Assembly: GCA_023447335.1 (NCBI GenBank)
Contig: JAEXOD010000208.1
Span: 1-35,313 of the forward strand
Direction of reading: 5' to 3'
DNA from: Bacteroidota bacterium
GTDB taxonomy: Bacteria; Bacteroidota; Ignavibacteria; Ignavibacteriales; Melioribacteraceae
Length of the DNA stretch: 35,313 bases
The notes under the pieces are model-generated. The model did no database searches. It worked only from the letters and a program-made list of their open reading frames with translations, and was not told the origin of the DNA. The translations under genes and the position numbers were made by a program. Positions 25,276-32,945 of the stretch are shown in pieces (within the stretch, counting starts at the first letter, position 1; each line of letters begins with the position of its first letter).

Positions 25276-26289
25276 ATGCAGGGGTGTTTAGTTTTTTTTA
25301 TGTTTTTTTTAAGTAACTTGTTATTTAGTCAAGACTTATACAACTTGTTGAATAATGAGATAAAAACAAATTTGTTTGATAAAAGCGAACAGATTGAAGG
25401 TAAATTAATTCTTTATGCTACAGATTTTAATAATTCTGTATGGGTTAACCCCGAAAAAATAGAAAACATTGATACTCTTATATCTTTAGATGAAGACATC
25501 AATATTTTGCTTGCATCTATTTCTCTTTCACTTTTTGATTCCGAAAAATTTAACATTAATTCATATTTAACAGCTCTTATACCTGGTAGTACTGAACCTT
25601 ACTTACCAAATAGCGATGATTATAACATCCCGTTTAAGCAGGAATTAACTGCAAAAAATTTAATGCAACAGCGTTCCGGAATGTATGATTTATTTGGTTC
25701 TAAATTTGCAACATCTAATAATAATATGTTTCTGTATTCCGATTCTAATTTTATATTTATAATTGATAGCCTTGCATCTTATATATCAAAAAACAAATTA
25801 ACTACTATTGATCCCAATGTAAGCTTTAATTATAACAACCTTAATTACTTAATATTAACAAAAATTCTAAATAGAATTACGGAAACATCGTTAATTTCAA
25901 ATCTTGAAGAAAAAATAAGTAATTTAACTAGTATAAAAAAGTTCAGAATAGCAGAGAAAATATCTCCTTATTTGTTGGCGTTATTTTATAGAAATATAAT
26001 AAAAGGAGAAAAAATAATTCCCAAACGATTATTAGATAATTATTTGCTTAGTCCTATATCGATTAATAATTATTATGTTGAATATGCAATGGGGTGCTTC
26101 TACTATAAAAAACTTGGTTACGGAAATATAAATTTATATAATAATTCGGTTCGATTATCATTATATATTCCAGAGAAGGATATCTTTTTATTGTTTTACA
26201 TAATTGATACAAAAATAGATAAAGAAGATTTTTTAAGTAGCAACGACATTGATAAATTGTTAGGATTGTTATTTAAGTTACAAATTTAA
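25276..26289 (+). CDS. Serine beta-lactamase-fold protein lacking catalytic motifs
   Basis: A 337-residue exported protein (signal peptide ending near LLFSQ). Its layout follows class C beta-lactamase / PBP-like serine hydrolases. LTAKNLMQQRSGMYD (about 126-140) corresponds to the usual VRDLLTHTSGL, FNYNNLNYLILTKIL (about 184-198) to YSNTNYILLGLI, and the final strands end IPEKDIFLLFYIID. The nucleophile motif SxxK is replaced at the expected place by SLDE (about residues 71-74), and the HxG/KTG motif before the last strands is not found. Only the Tyr of YxN survives, as YNN. A catalytically dead, ligand-binding or scaffold protein is inferred. The fold assignment itself is moderately sure. 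Confidence 0.65.
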   Translation: MQGCLVFFMFFLSNLLFSQDLYNLLNNEIKTNLFDKSEQIEGKLILYATDFNNSVWVNPEKIENIDTLISLDEDINILLASISLSLFDSEKFNINSYLTALIPGSTEPYLPNSDDYNIPFKQELTAKNLMQQRSGMYDLFGSKFATSNNNMFLYSDSNFIFIIDSLASYISKNKLTTIDPNVSFNYNNLNYLILTKILNRITETSLISNLEEKISNLTSIKKFRIAEKISPYLLALFYRNIIKGEKIIPKRLLDNYLLSPISINNYYVEYAMGCFYYKKLGYGNINLYNNSVRLSLYIPEKDIFLLFYIIDTKIDKEDFLSSNDIDKLLGLLFKLQI

Positions 26290-26292
26290 AAA

Positions 26293-26706
26293 TTAAAGCA
26301 TAATTTCATCTTCTGCATATGCATCTTCAGTTTCATAAACGGATATTTTAATTTTTTTAATGTTTTCCGGTAGTCCGTAATTCTTAATATTTTTTAATAA
26401 ATAAAGTACAAGATTTTCGGCTGTACATTCGGAATCAAAAACAATATGCTTAAAGTCAAGTTCTTGAAGTAAACTCAGTAATTTTTTATCTTCTTTATAA
26501 ACAATGAATGAATGGTCTAAAACATCAAGAATTTTACTCATTATCGAATCAATGATAAAAAAATCCAAGACCATTCCATTTCTATCCATTGTACCGGTAA
26601 GTTCAACCTTGGCTTTGTAACTATGACCATGCAAATTATTGCACTTACCTGAGTGAAACATTAACCTATGCCCCATTTCCCATTTATATTCTTTTGATAC
26701 ATTCAT
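26293..26706 (-). CDS. queD: 6-carboxy-5,6,7,8-tetrahydropterin synthase
   Basis: A 137-residue protein of the PTPS/QueD family. The zinc ligands are H13, H26 and H28 (LHGHSY), the catalytic Cys is C22 in KCNNLHGH, and the partner pair is D64-H65 in VLDHSF. The typical acidic end carries VYETEDAYAE. The spacing CxxxHGH is that of QueD, which makes the precursor of queuosine and other 7-deazaguanines, and not that of eukaryotic PTPS. The other queuosine genes are not in this window. It converges on the beta-lactamase-fold gene with three bases between stops and diverges from aroK. Confidence 0.94.
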   Translation of the reverse strand: MNVSKEYKWEMGHRLMFHSGKCNNLHGHSYKAKVELTGTMDRNGMVLDFFIIDSIMSKILDVLDHSFIVYKEDKKLLSLLQELDFKHIVFDSECTAENLVLYLLKNIKNYGLPENIKKIKISVYETEDAYAEDEIML

Positions 26707-26709
26707 CTG

Positions 26710-26739
26710 TTGATTCTTTTTATTAAATTATTAAATTTG
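26710..26739 (+). promoter_or_regulatory. Promoter of the aroK-aroB unit
   Basis: TTG at 26710-26712, a 19-base spacer, then TAAATTTG at 26732-26739, 38 bases before the aroK ATG. Both elements and the spacing match the Bacteroidota promoter TTTG-N19-21-TAnnTTTG, apart from a missing first T. It is the best promoter match I found in the window. Confidence 0.45.
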
Positions 26740-26763
26740 TAAACTAAATTAATTTTAATTATT

Positions 26764-26771
26764 CAAATATA
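26764..26771 (-). promoter_or_regulatory. TAnnTTTG -7 element upstream of queD
   Basis: On the minus strand TATATTTG ends 57 bases before the queD start. It would give a divergent promoter overlapping the aroK leader. Confidence 0.3.
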
Positions 26772-26777
26772 CAAAAA

Positions 26778-27326
26778 ATGCCTAATTTTAGTCGAATTTA
26801 TCTAACGGGCTTTATGACAAGCGGAAAAAGTACAATAGGACCGATATTAGCTAATGTATTAGGTTGGAATTTTTGCGATTTGGATAAAATTATCGAAGAG
26901 GATTATAAAAAAACTATCGTTCAAATTTTTGAATTAATCGGAGAAAGTGAATTTCGTAAGGTAGAAACCGAATATCTTAAGAAGATTTCCGAACAAGAAA
27001 ATATCGTGATCTCTTTAGGCGGAGGAACAATTTGCAGCGATTTTAACTTGCGGTTAATTAAAGAAAAAGGGAAATTAATTTTTCTTGCTGTTTCTATTGA
27101 AACTTTACGAAGACGTTTAAAGAAAAAATTAGACCGTCCGCTATTTCGCGATCTCGTTTTGGAGGATAGACCGGATGAAGAATTTGACTCAAGAATTACA
27201 AACTTATTAACAAAGCGTGAACCATATTATAAACAAGCCGATATTACAATTCAATCTGACAGTTACAAAGTCGGAATTACAGTTGATATATTAGCAGAAA
27301 AAATAGAAAGGTTACTTAATGACTAA
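26778..27326 (+). CDS. aroK: Shikimate kinase
   Basis: A 182-residue protein. The P-loop is GFMTSGKST (residues 11-19). Shikimate-site residues are D34 and D36 (CDLDK), R60 (EFRKVE) and the LGGGT loop (80-84). The lid has KLDRPLF. It phosphorylates shikimate at the 3-hydroxyl in the route to chorismate and aromatic amino acids. aroB begins within its last eight bases, so the two enzymes are translationally coupled. No strong ribosome binding site is present. Confidence 0.96.
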   Translation: MPNFSRIYLTGFMTSGKSTIGPILANVLGWNFCDLDKIIEEDYKKTIVQIFELIGESEFRKVETEYLKKISEQENIVISLGGGTICSDFNLRLIKEKGKLIFLAVSIETLRRRLKKKLDRPLFRDLVLEDRPDEEFDSRITNLLTKREPYYKQADITIQSDSYKVGITVDILAEKIERLLND

Positions 27327-28419
27327 AGAAGTACACATAAAACTGAAACACAATCCATATTATGTGCATATTGGGTATAATAATTTTTCGGATATATTAA
27401 ATTTATCCGAAAAACATAATCTTAGTAAAAATGTGTTTGCATTAATAGATAAAAACGTGTTTAAAGCACATAAAAACAAGATACTTGATGCATTTAAAAG
27501 TTTAAATAAATTCGACTATTTGCTGTTTAACAGCAGCGAAAAAAATAAAGACATAAATTCTATTTTGAACATCTATAAACATATTTTAGATAAGGGATAT
27601 AATAGAAATAGCACTTTTATTGCAATAGGCGGAGGTATAATCGGAGACCTTTTCGGATTTGTTGCCGCTACATTTATGCGTGGAGTTAATTATATTCAAG
27701 TTCCCACAACACTTCTTGCCTGCGTCGATAGTTCCGTAGGTGGTAAAACCGGTTACAACTTATTTGAGTATAAAAATATTATCGGCTCTATTTATCAACC
27801 TAAATTTGTATTAATGGATACAATGTTTTTGGAATCCTTAAATAAGTCAGAAATAGTAAATGGATTGGGGGAAATTGTAAAGACCTGTTTTTTAATAAGC
27901 GAATCACAATCCGAAGAATTCAAAACAGACTTTAAAAAATTAATTTCTTTAGAAAATGATGCAATAACCAATATTATTACGGAGTGTGTTAAGTTTAAAG
28001 CCGGCGTAGTGGCAAGTGATGAACGAGAAGAATTAGGCATCCGGAAAATTCTAAACTTTGGACATACATTCGGACACGCAATTGAAAAAGAAACCAACTT
28101 TAAAATACCGCATGGTCAGTCTGTAATTATAGGTACAGCATGTTCGTTATATTTATCTTTTCAACTTAATCTTATCGATTCTGATACTTTGTTTAAATCA
28201 CTTGAAATTTTAGACACATTAACCCCCTATATTAAATTAAAACCATTTGATTTTGAATCAGCTTACGAAACAATGAAAAAAGACAAAAAAAGTCAGGCTA
28301 ATATTATTAAATTTGTTTTATTAAAAAACTATGGAGATATTTTGGTTGATATAGAGGCGTCAAAAAAAGATGTTCTAGGAGCCCTTCAAGAAGGAATTAA
28401 TTTCTTTGAAAAAAAATAG
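27319..28419 (+). CDS. aroB: 3-dehydroquinate synthase
   Basis: A 366-residue protein of usual length. The NAD-binding glycine motif is AIGGGIIGDLFGFVAAT, followed by RGVNYIQVPTTLLACVDSSVGGKTG and the metal-site runs NGLGEIVKT and HTFGHAIE with PHGQSVIIG. It converts DAHP to 3-dehydroquinate, the second step of the shikimate pathway. It overlaps aroK by eight bases and the downstream gene by 14. Confidence 0.97.
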   Translation: MTKEVHIKLKHNPYYVHIGYNNFSDILNLSEKHNLSKNVFALIDKNVFKAHKNKILDAFKSLNKFDYLLFNSSEKNKDINSILNIYKHILDKGYNRNSTFIAIGGGIIGDLFGFVAATFMRGVNYIQVPTTLLACVDSSVGGKTGYNLFEYKNIIGSIYQPKFVLMDTMFLESLNKSEIVNGLGEIVKTCFLISESQSEEFKTDFKKLISLENDAITNIITECVKFKAGVVASDEREELGIRKILNFGHTFGHAIEKETNFKIPHGQSVIIGTACSLYLSFQLNLIDSDTLFKSLEILDTLTPYIKLKPFDFESAYETMKKDKKSQANIIKFVLLKNYGDILVDIEASKKDVLGALQEGINFFEKK

Positions 28420-30115
28420 ATTTATATACACTTTATTATTTTTACTTATCAGCCAAAGTTATATCTTCTCCCAGGTTATAAGAGAGACAAGGGCTGTATG
28501 GTTATCAACCAATTACAGATTAGATTGGCCCCCCGCCACATATAATCAAGAACAGCAAAAACAAGAATTAGTTAAAATATTTGATGATTTAAAATCAAAA
28601 AATTTTAACACAATTTATTTTCAGGTTAGGTTTAACGGAACCGTTTTATATAAATCTGAAATCGAGCCGATCTCTTATTATATTTCCGGTCAAACAGGCG
28701 GAGAATCTAGCTATGACCCATTAGACTTTGCGATTAAAGAAGCTAGGAATCGTGGTTTTGAAATTCACGCTTGGGTAAATATGCTAAACACATTTAACAG
28801 CAACGAAGATAAAGTTTTAGCTCACCCAAAGCATCTTTACAACACTAACAAAAATTGGCTTTTAACCTATGTGGAAGATAAAAAGAAATCATATTGGTTA
28901 GACCCTGGAATTCCCGAAGCAAGAAAATATTTAGTAGATATTGTTACCGAAATTGCCAATAAATATGATGTTGACGGTATCCAGTATGATTTTTTACGTT
29001 ACCCGGGCAAGGGGGTAGATGATAAAAGCACATTTGAAGTATATGGAAACGGTTTAACATTGGATGATTGGAGAAGACAGAATATAAATTTACTTGTTCG
29101 CGACATTTATTTGTCCGTAAAAAGAATTAAACCCCTAATAAAAATCGGTGCAGCCCCAATCGGTATCTATAAAAATAAACCCGGTGCTTACGGTTGGGAA
29201 GGAGTAAATGATGTTTATCAAGATAGCCGTGCTTGGCTAAAAGAAGGAACAATTGATTATCTTGTTCCGCAAATATATTGGGATTTTAAAAACAATCCCC
29301 GTTTTGATATTCTTGCCGATGATTGGCAAAACAATAGTTACGGACGAACTATAATTTTAGGCATTGGTGCTTATCAAAAATCTGTTTACCCCGAAATGGA
29401 TAAAATGATTTCATACGGTAGAAAGATAGGAACAGGCGGAGTAGCGTTTTTTAGATACGAACATATTAAAAATTTCAACTCTCAACTCTTTGTTGAACAC
29501 TCTTACCCTGCTTTAATGCCTTGGCTTGAAATAGGACCTCCGGAAACACCTTTAAATTTAACATATAAAATAACCGGAAATAAAGAAAATTCGATTCTAT
29601 TACAATGGGAAAGCCCAAAGGATGATTTAGACCAAATTAAATATTATTCAATTTATAGATTTGAGACCGAGAAGCCTGAATTTTCATCAAACACTCTTGT
29701 AGATATTGTAAGCGGAAAAGATAATTCTTTTACTGTTCCGATTGATAAACCCATGGCAACCAAATATTATTTCGCAGTTAAATCAATTAACCAAGGTTGG
29801 CTAGAAAGCACACAACATACAAATATTTGCGAAGTTATTATTCCCGCGTTATATAACTTTGCAAAATTTATACAAGGCACTAATAAAGTTATGTTGTTAA
29901 CTTCCGGTTCATATTCGGTTTTATATATCAATTCTTATGGAAATGATATAATATCTATTATGGGTAACTCTAATTTAAATGAAGAGAAACTAATATATAA
30001 AGGATCGTTACAAGCAGGGAAAAACTATATACAGATTAACTCGTTAAAACAATACTCGTTATTAAAACTCTCATTTGAAAATGAGAATAAAACAATGGAG
30101 TTAAAACTAAATTGA
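28406..30115 (+). CDS. GHL10 (DUF187) glycoside hydrolase-like protein with FnIII domain
   Basis: A 569-residue exported protein. The TTG start at 28406 gives a good signal peptide (MKKNRFIYTLLFLLISQSYIFSQ); AAGGA lies 11 bases upstream, rather far. Residues about 24-370 are the GHL10 TIM-barrel: RETRAVWLSTNYRLDWP, NTIYFQVRFNGTVLYKSEIEP, GFEIHAWVNMLNTF, DGIQYDFLRYPG, WLKEGTIDYLVPQIYWDF. A fibronectin type III domain spans about 383-475. The remaining tail is beta-rich. The family acts on glycans, with some members proposed to cut peptidoglycan glycan strands. It overlaps aroB by 14 bases and the next gene by four. Confidence 0.92.
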   Translation: MKKNRFIYTLLFLLISQSYIFSQVIRETRAVWLSTNYRLDWPPATYNQEQQKQELVKIFDDLKSKNFNTIYFQVRFNGTVLYKSEIEPISYYISGQTGGESSYDPLDFAIKEARNRGFEIHAWVNMLNTFNSNEDKVLAHPKHLYNTNKNWLLTYVEDKKKSYWLDPGIPEARKYLVDIVTEIANKYDVDGIQYDFLRYPGKGVDDKSTFEVYGNGLTLDDWRRQNINLLVRDIYLSVKRIKPLIKIGAAPIGIYKNKPGAYGWEGVNDVYQDSRAWLKEGTIDYLVPQIYWDFKNNPRFDILADDWQNNSYGRTIILGIGAYQKSVYPEMDKMISYGRKIGTGGVAFFRYEHIKNFNSQLFVEHSYPALMPWLEIGPPETPLNLTYKITGNKENSILLQWESPKDDLDQIKYYSIYRFETEKPEFSSNTLVDIVSGKDNSFTVPIDKPMATKYYFAVKSINQGWLESTQHTNICEVIIPALYNFAKFIQGTNKVMLLTSGSYSVLYINSYGNDIISIMGNSNLNEEKLIYKGSLQAGKNYIQINSLKQYSLLKLSFENENKTMELKLN

Positions 30116-30396
30116 GCGAAAAGCATACTATTAAAGACTTTGTGGAAGGAATGATTAGCTACAACAAGTGCTTTAGCTTTGAAACCCTTGTTCAAAAAGG
30201 ATTTAATCTTGATAGTTTAGTAACTTTATACCCTAATCAAAACACCGAAACCGAAGTTCAAATCTTCGTTTTGAAAAGCATAAAAGCAATCAGAATAATT
30301 TCAGAAGTTGAGACCCAATCTGAAGGAATTCTAACTTATCAATCATTATATATTTACGAAAAAGACAAATCATATTTTGACGAGTTAGAAGTTTAA
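30112..30396 (+). CDS. Uncharacterised 94-aa cytoplasmic protein
   Basis: The TTG start sits on the stop codon of the GHL10 gene (ATTGAG), which suggests translational coupling. It has no signal peptide, no membrane segment and one Cys. The N-terminal half is probably helical (TIKDFVEGMISYNKCFSFETLVQKGF) and the C-terminal half beta-rich (EVQIFVLKSIKAIRIISEV, ILTYQSLYIYEKD). I do not recognise a family. It is the last gene of the aroK unit and faces a convergent outer-membrane gene. Confidence 0.6.
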   Translation: MSEKHTIKDFVEGMISYNKCFSFETLVQKGFNLDSLVTLYPNQNTETEVQIFVLKSIKAIRIISEVETQSEGILTYQSLYIYEKDKSYFDELEV

Positions 30397-30398
30397 TT

Positions 30399-30433
30399 AT
30401 CGGCTTACAAGAGATTCTCACTCGTAAGCCGAT
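30399..30433. terminator. Hairpin between convergent genes
   Basis: ATCGGCTTAC (30399-30408) and GTAAGCCGAT (30424-30433) form a perfect 10-bp stem with a 15-base loop. There is no T run on either strand, so it is not a textbook intrinsic terminator. Its place just after the stop of the 94-aa gene and before the convergent stop at 30445 suggests a transcript end for both. Confidence 0.5.
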
Positions 30434-30444
30434 TGAGTAAAAAG

Positions 30445-31089
30445 TTAGAAAAAGAAACGAATTCCCACTCTTGTTAAAAATCCGCTCATATCAAATTTAC
30501 GTTCAAAAACATGTTTTTTACCGCTTGCATCTTTAACTTCATAAGTCCAGCTTGGTTCTGAATTATGATAAGTTATTTCACCAACAATTTCAGAACGATA
30601 TCCTAATTGATAAACCATTCCGCCGCCTAATCGCCATGCAAAATCAAATGCGGCATGAATATCATCCTCACTTGGATTTTCATAGCTGTTATAAATAATC
30701 AGTAACATATCAAGACCTGCAGAAGCCGTAGCAAACGCTTTCCATCTAGGAGCAACAGGAAATAGAGCATTAAATGTTGCCATAATTGGTATTTCATGTA
30801 AATTAGTTTCAGCTCTTAATTCATTTACGGTATAATCTAAGTTTCCCGGTAAATCATTAAAATTGCCCACCAATGATTTATCTATGTAGTTTTTATGGAA
30901 CCAATCAATACTCCAACCAACTCTCAAATTCTCATCGATATATTTACCTCCCTCGTATCCTATAATAAAACCGCCGTCACTAACCGAAGGAGAAAAATAC
31001 CCTATTTTAACAGCAGCAGAATTATATTGAGCGTTAACAAAATTACTAAATAATAATAAACTAAAAAATAAAACAACTATTTTCTTCAT
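30445..31089 (-). CDS. Outer-membrane beta-barrel protein
   Basis: The ATG at 31089 was chosen (214 residues) because GAGGAA lies six bases upstream and a signal peptide follows directly (MKKIVVLFFSLLLFSNFVNAQ); an upstream ATG at 31128 would add 13 polar residues. The mature protein has alternating short beta-strands (AAVKIGYFSP, GGFIIGYEGG, RVGWSIDWFH) and ends in the aromatic strand GFLTRVGIRFFF, as for small outer-membrane barrels. No specific family was recognised. It converges with the 94-aa gene and diverges from the sigma-factor gene. Confidence 0.8.
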   Translation of the reverse strand: MKKIVVLFFSLLLFSNFVNAQYNSAAVKIGYFSPSVSDGGFIIGYEGGKYIDENLRVGWSIDWFHKNYIDKSLVGNFNDLPGNLDYTVNELRAETNLHEIPIMATFNALFPVAPRWKAFATASAGLDMLLIIYNSYENPSEDDIHAAFDFAWRLGGGMVYQLGYRSEIVGEITYHNSEPSWTYEVKDASGKKHVFERKFDMSGFLTRVGIRFFF

Positions 31090-31164
31090 TTTTTCCTCTT
31101 TATTGTTAAATAATTCTAATTTTATCAAAAATCATTCCTTTAATAATCTATTAAATTAATACTA

Positions 31165-31172
31165 CAAATATA
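31165..31172 (-). promoter_or_regulatory. TAnnTTTG -7 element upstream of the beta-barrel gene
   Basis: On the minus strand TATATTTG ends about 76 bases before the chosen start. It is in the 219-base space shared with the divergent sigma-factor gene. Confidence 0.3.
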
Positions 31173-31308
31173 ACAATTCCGATTTTTATTGTATATTAAA
31201 TAGAACACATTGTAAGTAATATTGTACAATTTGTATTTTAAATCACAAATCTATTTTGATATGTAACAATTTTATAATGTTAAACGTCTTTATAATAAAC
31301 AGATTTTT

Positions 31309-31830
31309 ATGAAAAGTATAAAATTTAATTATCTATTAAAAAAACACAAACAGGATATATACCGATTTTCGTTTTATATGATTAAAAACAAATCGGATGC
31401 TGAGGATATAACCCAAGAAGTATTAATTAGAACTTGGGAAAATATGGATAAGTTTGACTTTACTAAAGCCAAACAATGGATAATTAGAACAACTTATAAT
31501 ATGTGTATTGATTTTTTAAGAAAACGAAAAATTACCGAAGATTTAATTTATGAACCGGAAGAAGATGAAGAATTTGAATTACCAAATACCGATACATTAA
31601 ATAATCCTTTAACACAAATGGAAAATGAGACATTAAAAGAAAGGTTAAACCAAGCAATACAAAATCTACCTGAAAAACTTAGAACAGTTTTTATTATGTA
31701 CGAGATTAATGATATGAAGTATAAAGAGATTTCCGAATTGCTCAATATTCCGATAAACAGTATAAAGGTTTTTTTATTAAGAGCACGTAAAAAATTACAA
31801 TTAGAGTTACAAAGTTATGAAACTAAATAA
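31309..31830 (+). CDS. ECF-type RNA polymerase sigma factor
   Basis: A 173-residue sigma-70-family protein with only regions 2 and 4. Region 2 spans about 10-70 (YRFSFYMIKNKSDAEDITQEVLIRTWENM) with the usual DAEDITQE motif. Region 4 spans about 115-170 (LPEKLRTVFIMYEINDMKYKEISELLNIP, then RARKKLQLEL). Region 2 directs -10 recognition and region 4 the -35. The next gene overlaps it by 14 bases and encodes a small membrane protein, the usual setting of an ECF factor and its anti-sigma. Targets are unknown; autoregulation is common in this class. Confidence 0.95.
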   Translation: MKSIKFNYLLKKHKQDIYRFSFYMIKNKSDAEDITQEVLIRTWENMDKFDFTKAKQWIIRTTYNMCIDFLRKRKITEDLIYEPEEDEEFELPNTDTLNNPLTQMENETLKERLNQAIQNLPEKLRTVFIMYEINDMKYKEISELLNIPINSIKVFLLRARKKLQLELQSYETK

Positions 31831-32347
31831 AAAAATAGAAGACGAAATTATTTCCGCTGCATACGGCGATGTTAATTTCATTTCAAAGTTAAAAGTTTAT
31901 TACGTTATTCTTTTTAATAAAAATGCTAGAAAAGTATTTAATGATTATAAGAAAACAAAAAAAGCATTAACTGATATTAAAAAAAAGGAAAACTCAATAA
32001 ACATAAAACTTCCAAGCTATATCACTTACAAAAAGCCAAGTTTTTGGACAGATATTTATTGCTTATTCACTGCAAAACCTTTTCTTCCGGTTATGTATGC
32101 TTCCATTATTATTCTAGCAATTTTTTTATCAATATTTTTTAAAGAACGGGTAATAAGCCCCAAGTTTACGCAGAATTATACAGAAAATGAAATAAAAGAA
32201 GCAGACAAACAAGCAAAATATGCTCTTGCATTAATTAGTAGTTTATTGAATGAAACAAATACTACTATAAAAACTGAAATACTAAAAAAACAGGTTGCTG
32301 AACCATTAAATGAAGGATTAAATATAATTAACAATATGATAAATTAA
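31817..32347 (+). CDS. Putative anti-sigma factor, single membrane helix, no zinc motif
   Basis: A 176-residue protein overlapping the sigma gene by 14 bases. The first 85 residues are basic and probably cytoplasmic (DEIISAAYGDVNFISKLK, KVFNDYKKTKKAL). One membrane helix lies at about 90-108 (MYASIIILAIFLSIFF). The remaining part is outside and helical. The layout is that of an anti-sigma factor, and the place directly after an ECF sigma supports it. There is only one Cys (C82) and no HxxxCxxC, so it is not a zinc-binding ASD of the ZAS type. Direct sequence similarity to a known anti-sigma family is not obvious to me. Confidence 0.6.
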   Translation: MKLNKKIEDEIISAAYGDVNFISKLKVYYVILFNKNARKVFNDYKKTKKALTDIKKKENSINIKLPSYITYKKPSFWTDIYCLFTAKPFLPVMYASIIILAIFLSIFFKERVISPKFTQNYTENEIKEADKQAKYALALISSLLNETNTTIKTEILKKQVAEPLNEGLNIINNMIN

Positions 32348-32357
32348 GGAGAAAAAC

Positions 32358-32942
32358 ATGAAAACCTTAAAAGTTCTTATAATAGTAGCTGTTATTTTCA
32401 CGGCAAATTTATTAAACGCCCAAAGCAGTAAATATGATTATTCTAACGAACCCGGATTTTTTGACTTCGGTGATTTGAGCAAATTAGAATCAGGTCAACA
32501 AGTAACAGAAGTTCTTTTACCGGAAAGTATGATTCAATCAATTCAGGAAATGTCTGAAGATGACGAAGACATAAAAAAATTACTAAGTAATATCAAATTT
32601 ATAAGAGTAAGTTCATACGGTATTACGGAAAAAAACACGAAAGCTATTGAAACCAAATTCAAAGAATTTGATAAAGACCTTTTAAGCAAAAATTGGGATA
32701 GAATGGTTACCACGAATGACAAAAAAGGGGGAGTTAATATCTATGTTAAAAACCCGGGTAAAGAAGGTATTCACGGACTTGTTATTCTTGCGAAAAGAAA
32801 AAACGGTGAAGCTACTTTCGTAAATATTGTCGGCAAATTAGATCTTAAATCACTTGGTAAAATCGGCGGAAAGTTTAACATCCCCAACATGCAAAACATG
32901 GGTAACTTTACAGGCGAAGATAAAAAAGACGAAAAAAAATAA
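32358..32942 (+). CDS. DUF4252-like exported protein
   Basis: A 194-residue protein with a signal peptide (VLIIVAVIFTANLLNAQ) and a strong ribosome binding site, AAGGAG, seven bases before the ATG. The body fits DUF4252: LPESMIQSIQEMSEDDEDIK, FIRVSSYGI, GLVILAKRKNGEATFVNIVGKLDLKSLGKIG. The family is found in Bacteroidota, often beside ECF sigma genes, as I recall. Its function is unknown. The C-terminus is Asn/Met-rich then Lys-rich. It is probably the product the sigma factor controls most directly. Confidence 0.8.
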   Translation: MKTLKVLIIVAVIFTANLLNAQSSKYDYSNEPGFFDFGDLSKLESGQQVTEVLLPESMIQSIQEMSEDDEDIKKLLSNIKFIRVSSYGITEKNTKAIETKFKEFDKDLLSKNWDRMVTTNDKKGGVNIYVKNPGKEGIHGLVILAKRKNGEATFVNIVGKLDLKSLGKIGGKFNIPNMQNMGNFTGEDKKDEKK

Positions 32943-32945
32943 ATA

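Noticed and set aside
25276..26289. Reading the beta-lactamase-fold gene as an antibiotic resistance gene
   Set aside because: The SxxK and KTG/HxG motifs needed for hydrolysis are not found, and the similarity is to the broad serine hydrolase/PBP-like family.
30399..30433. Small RNA or riboswitch
   Set aside because: It is a simple 10-bp hairpin between convergent stops with no promoter or further structure.
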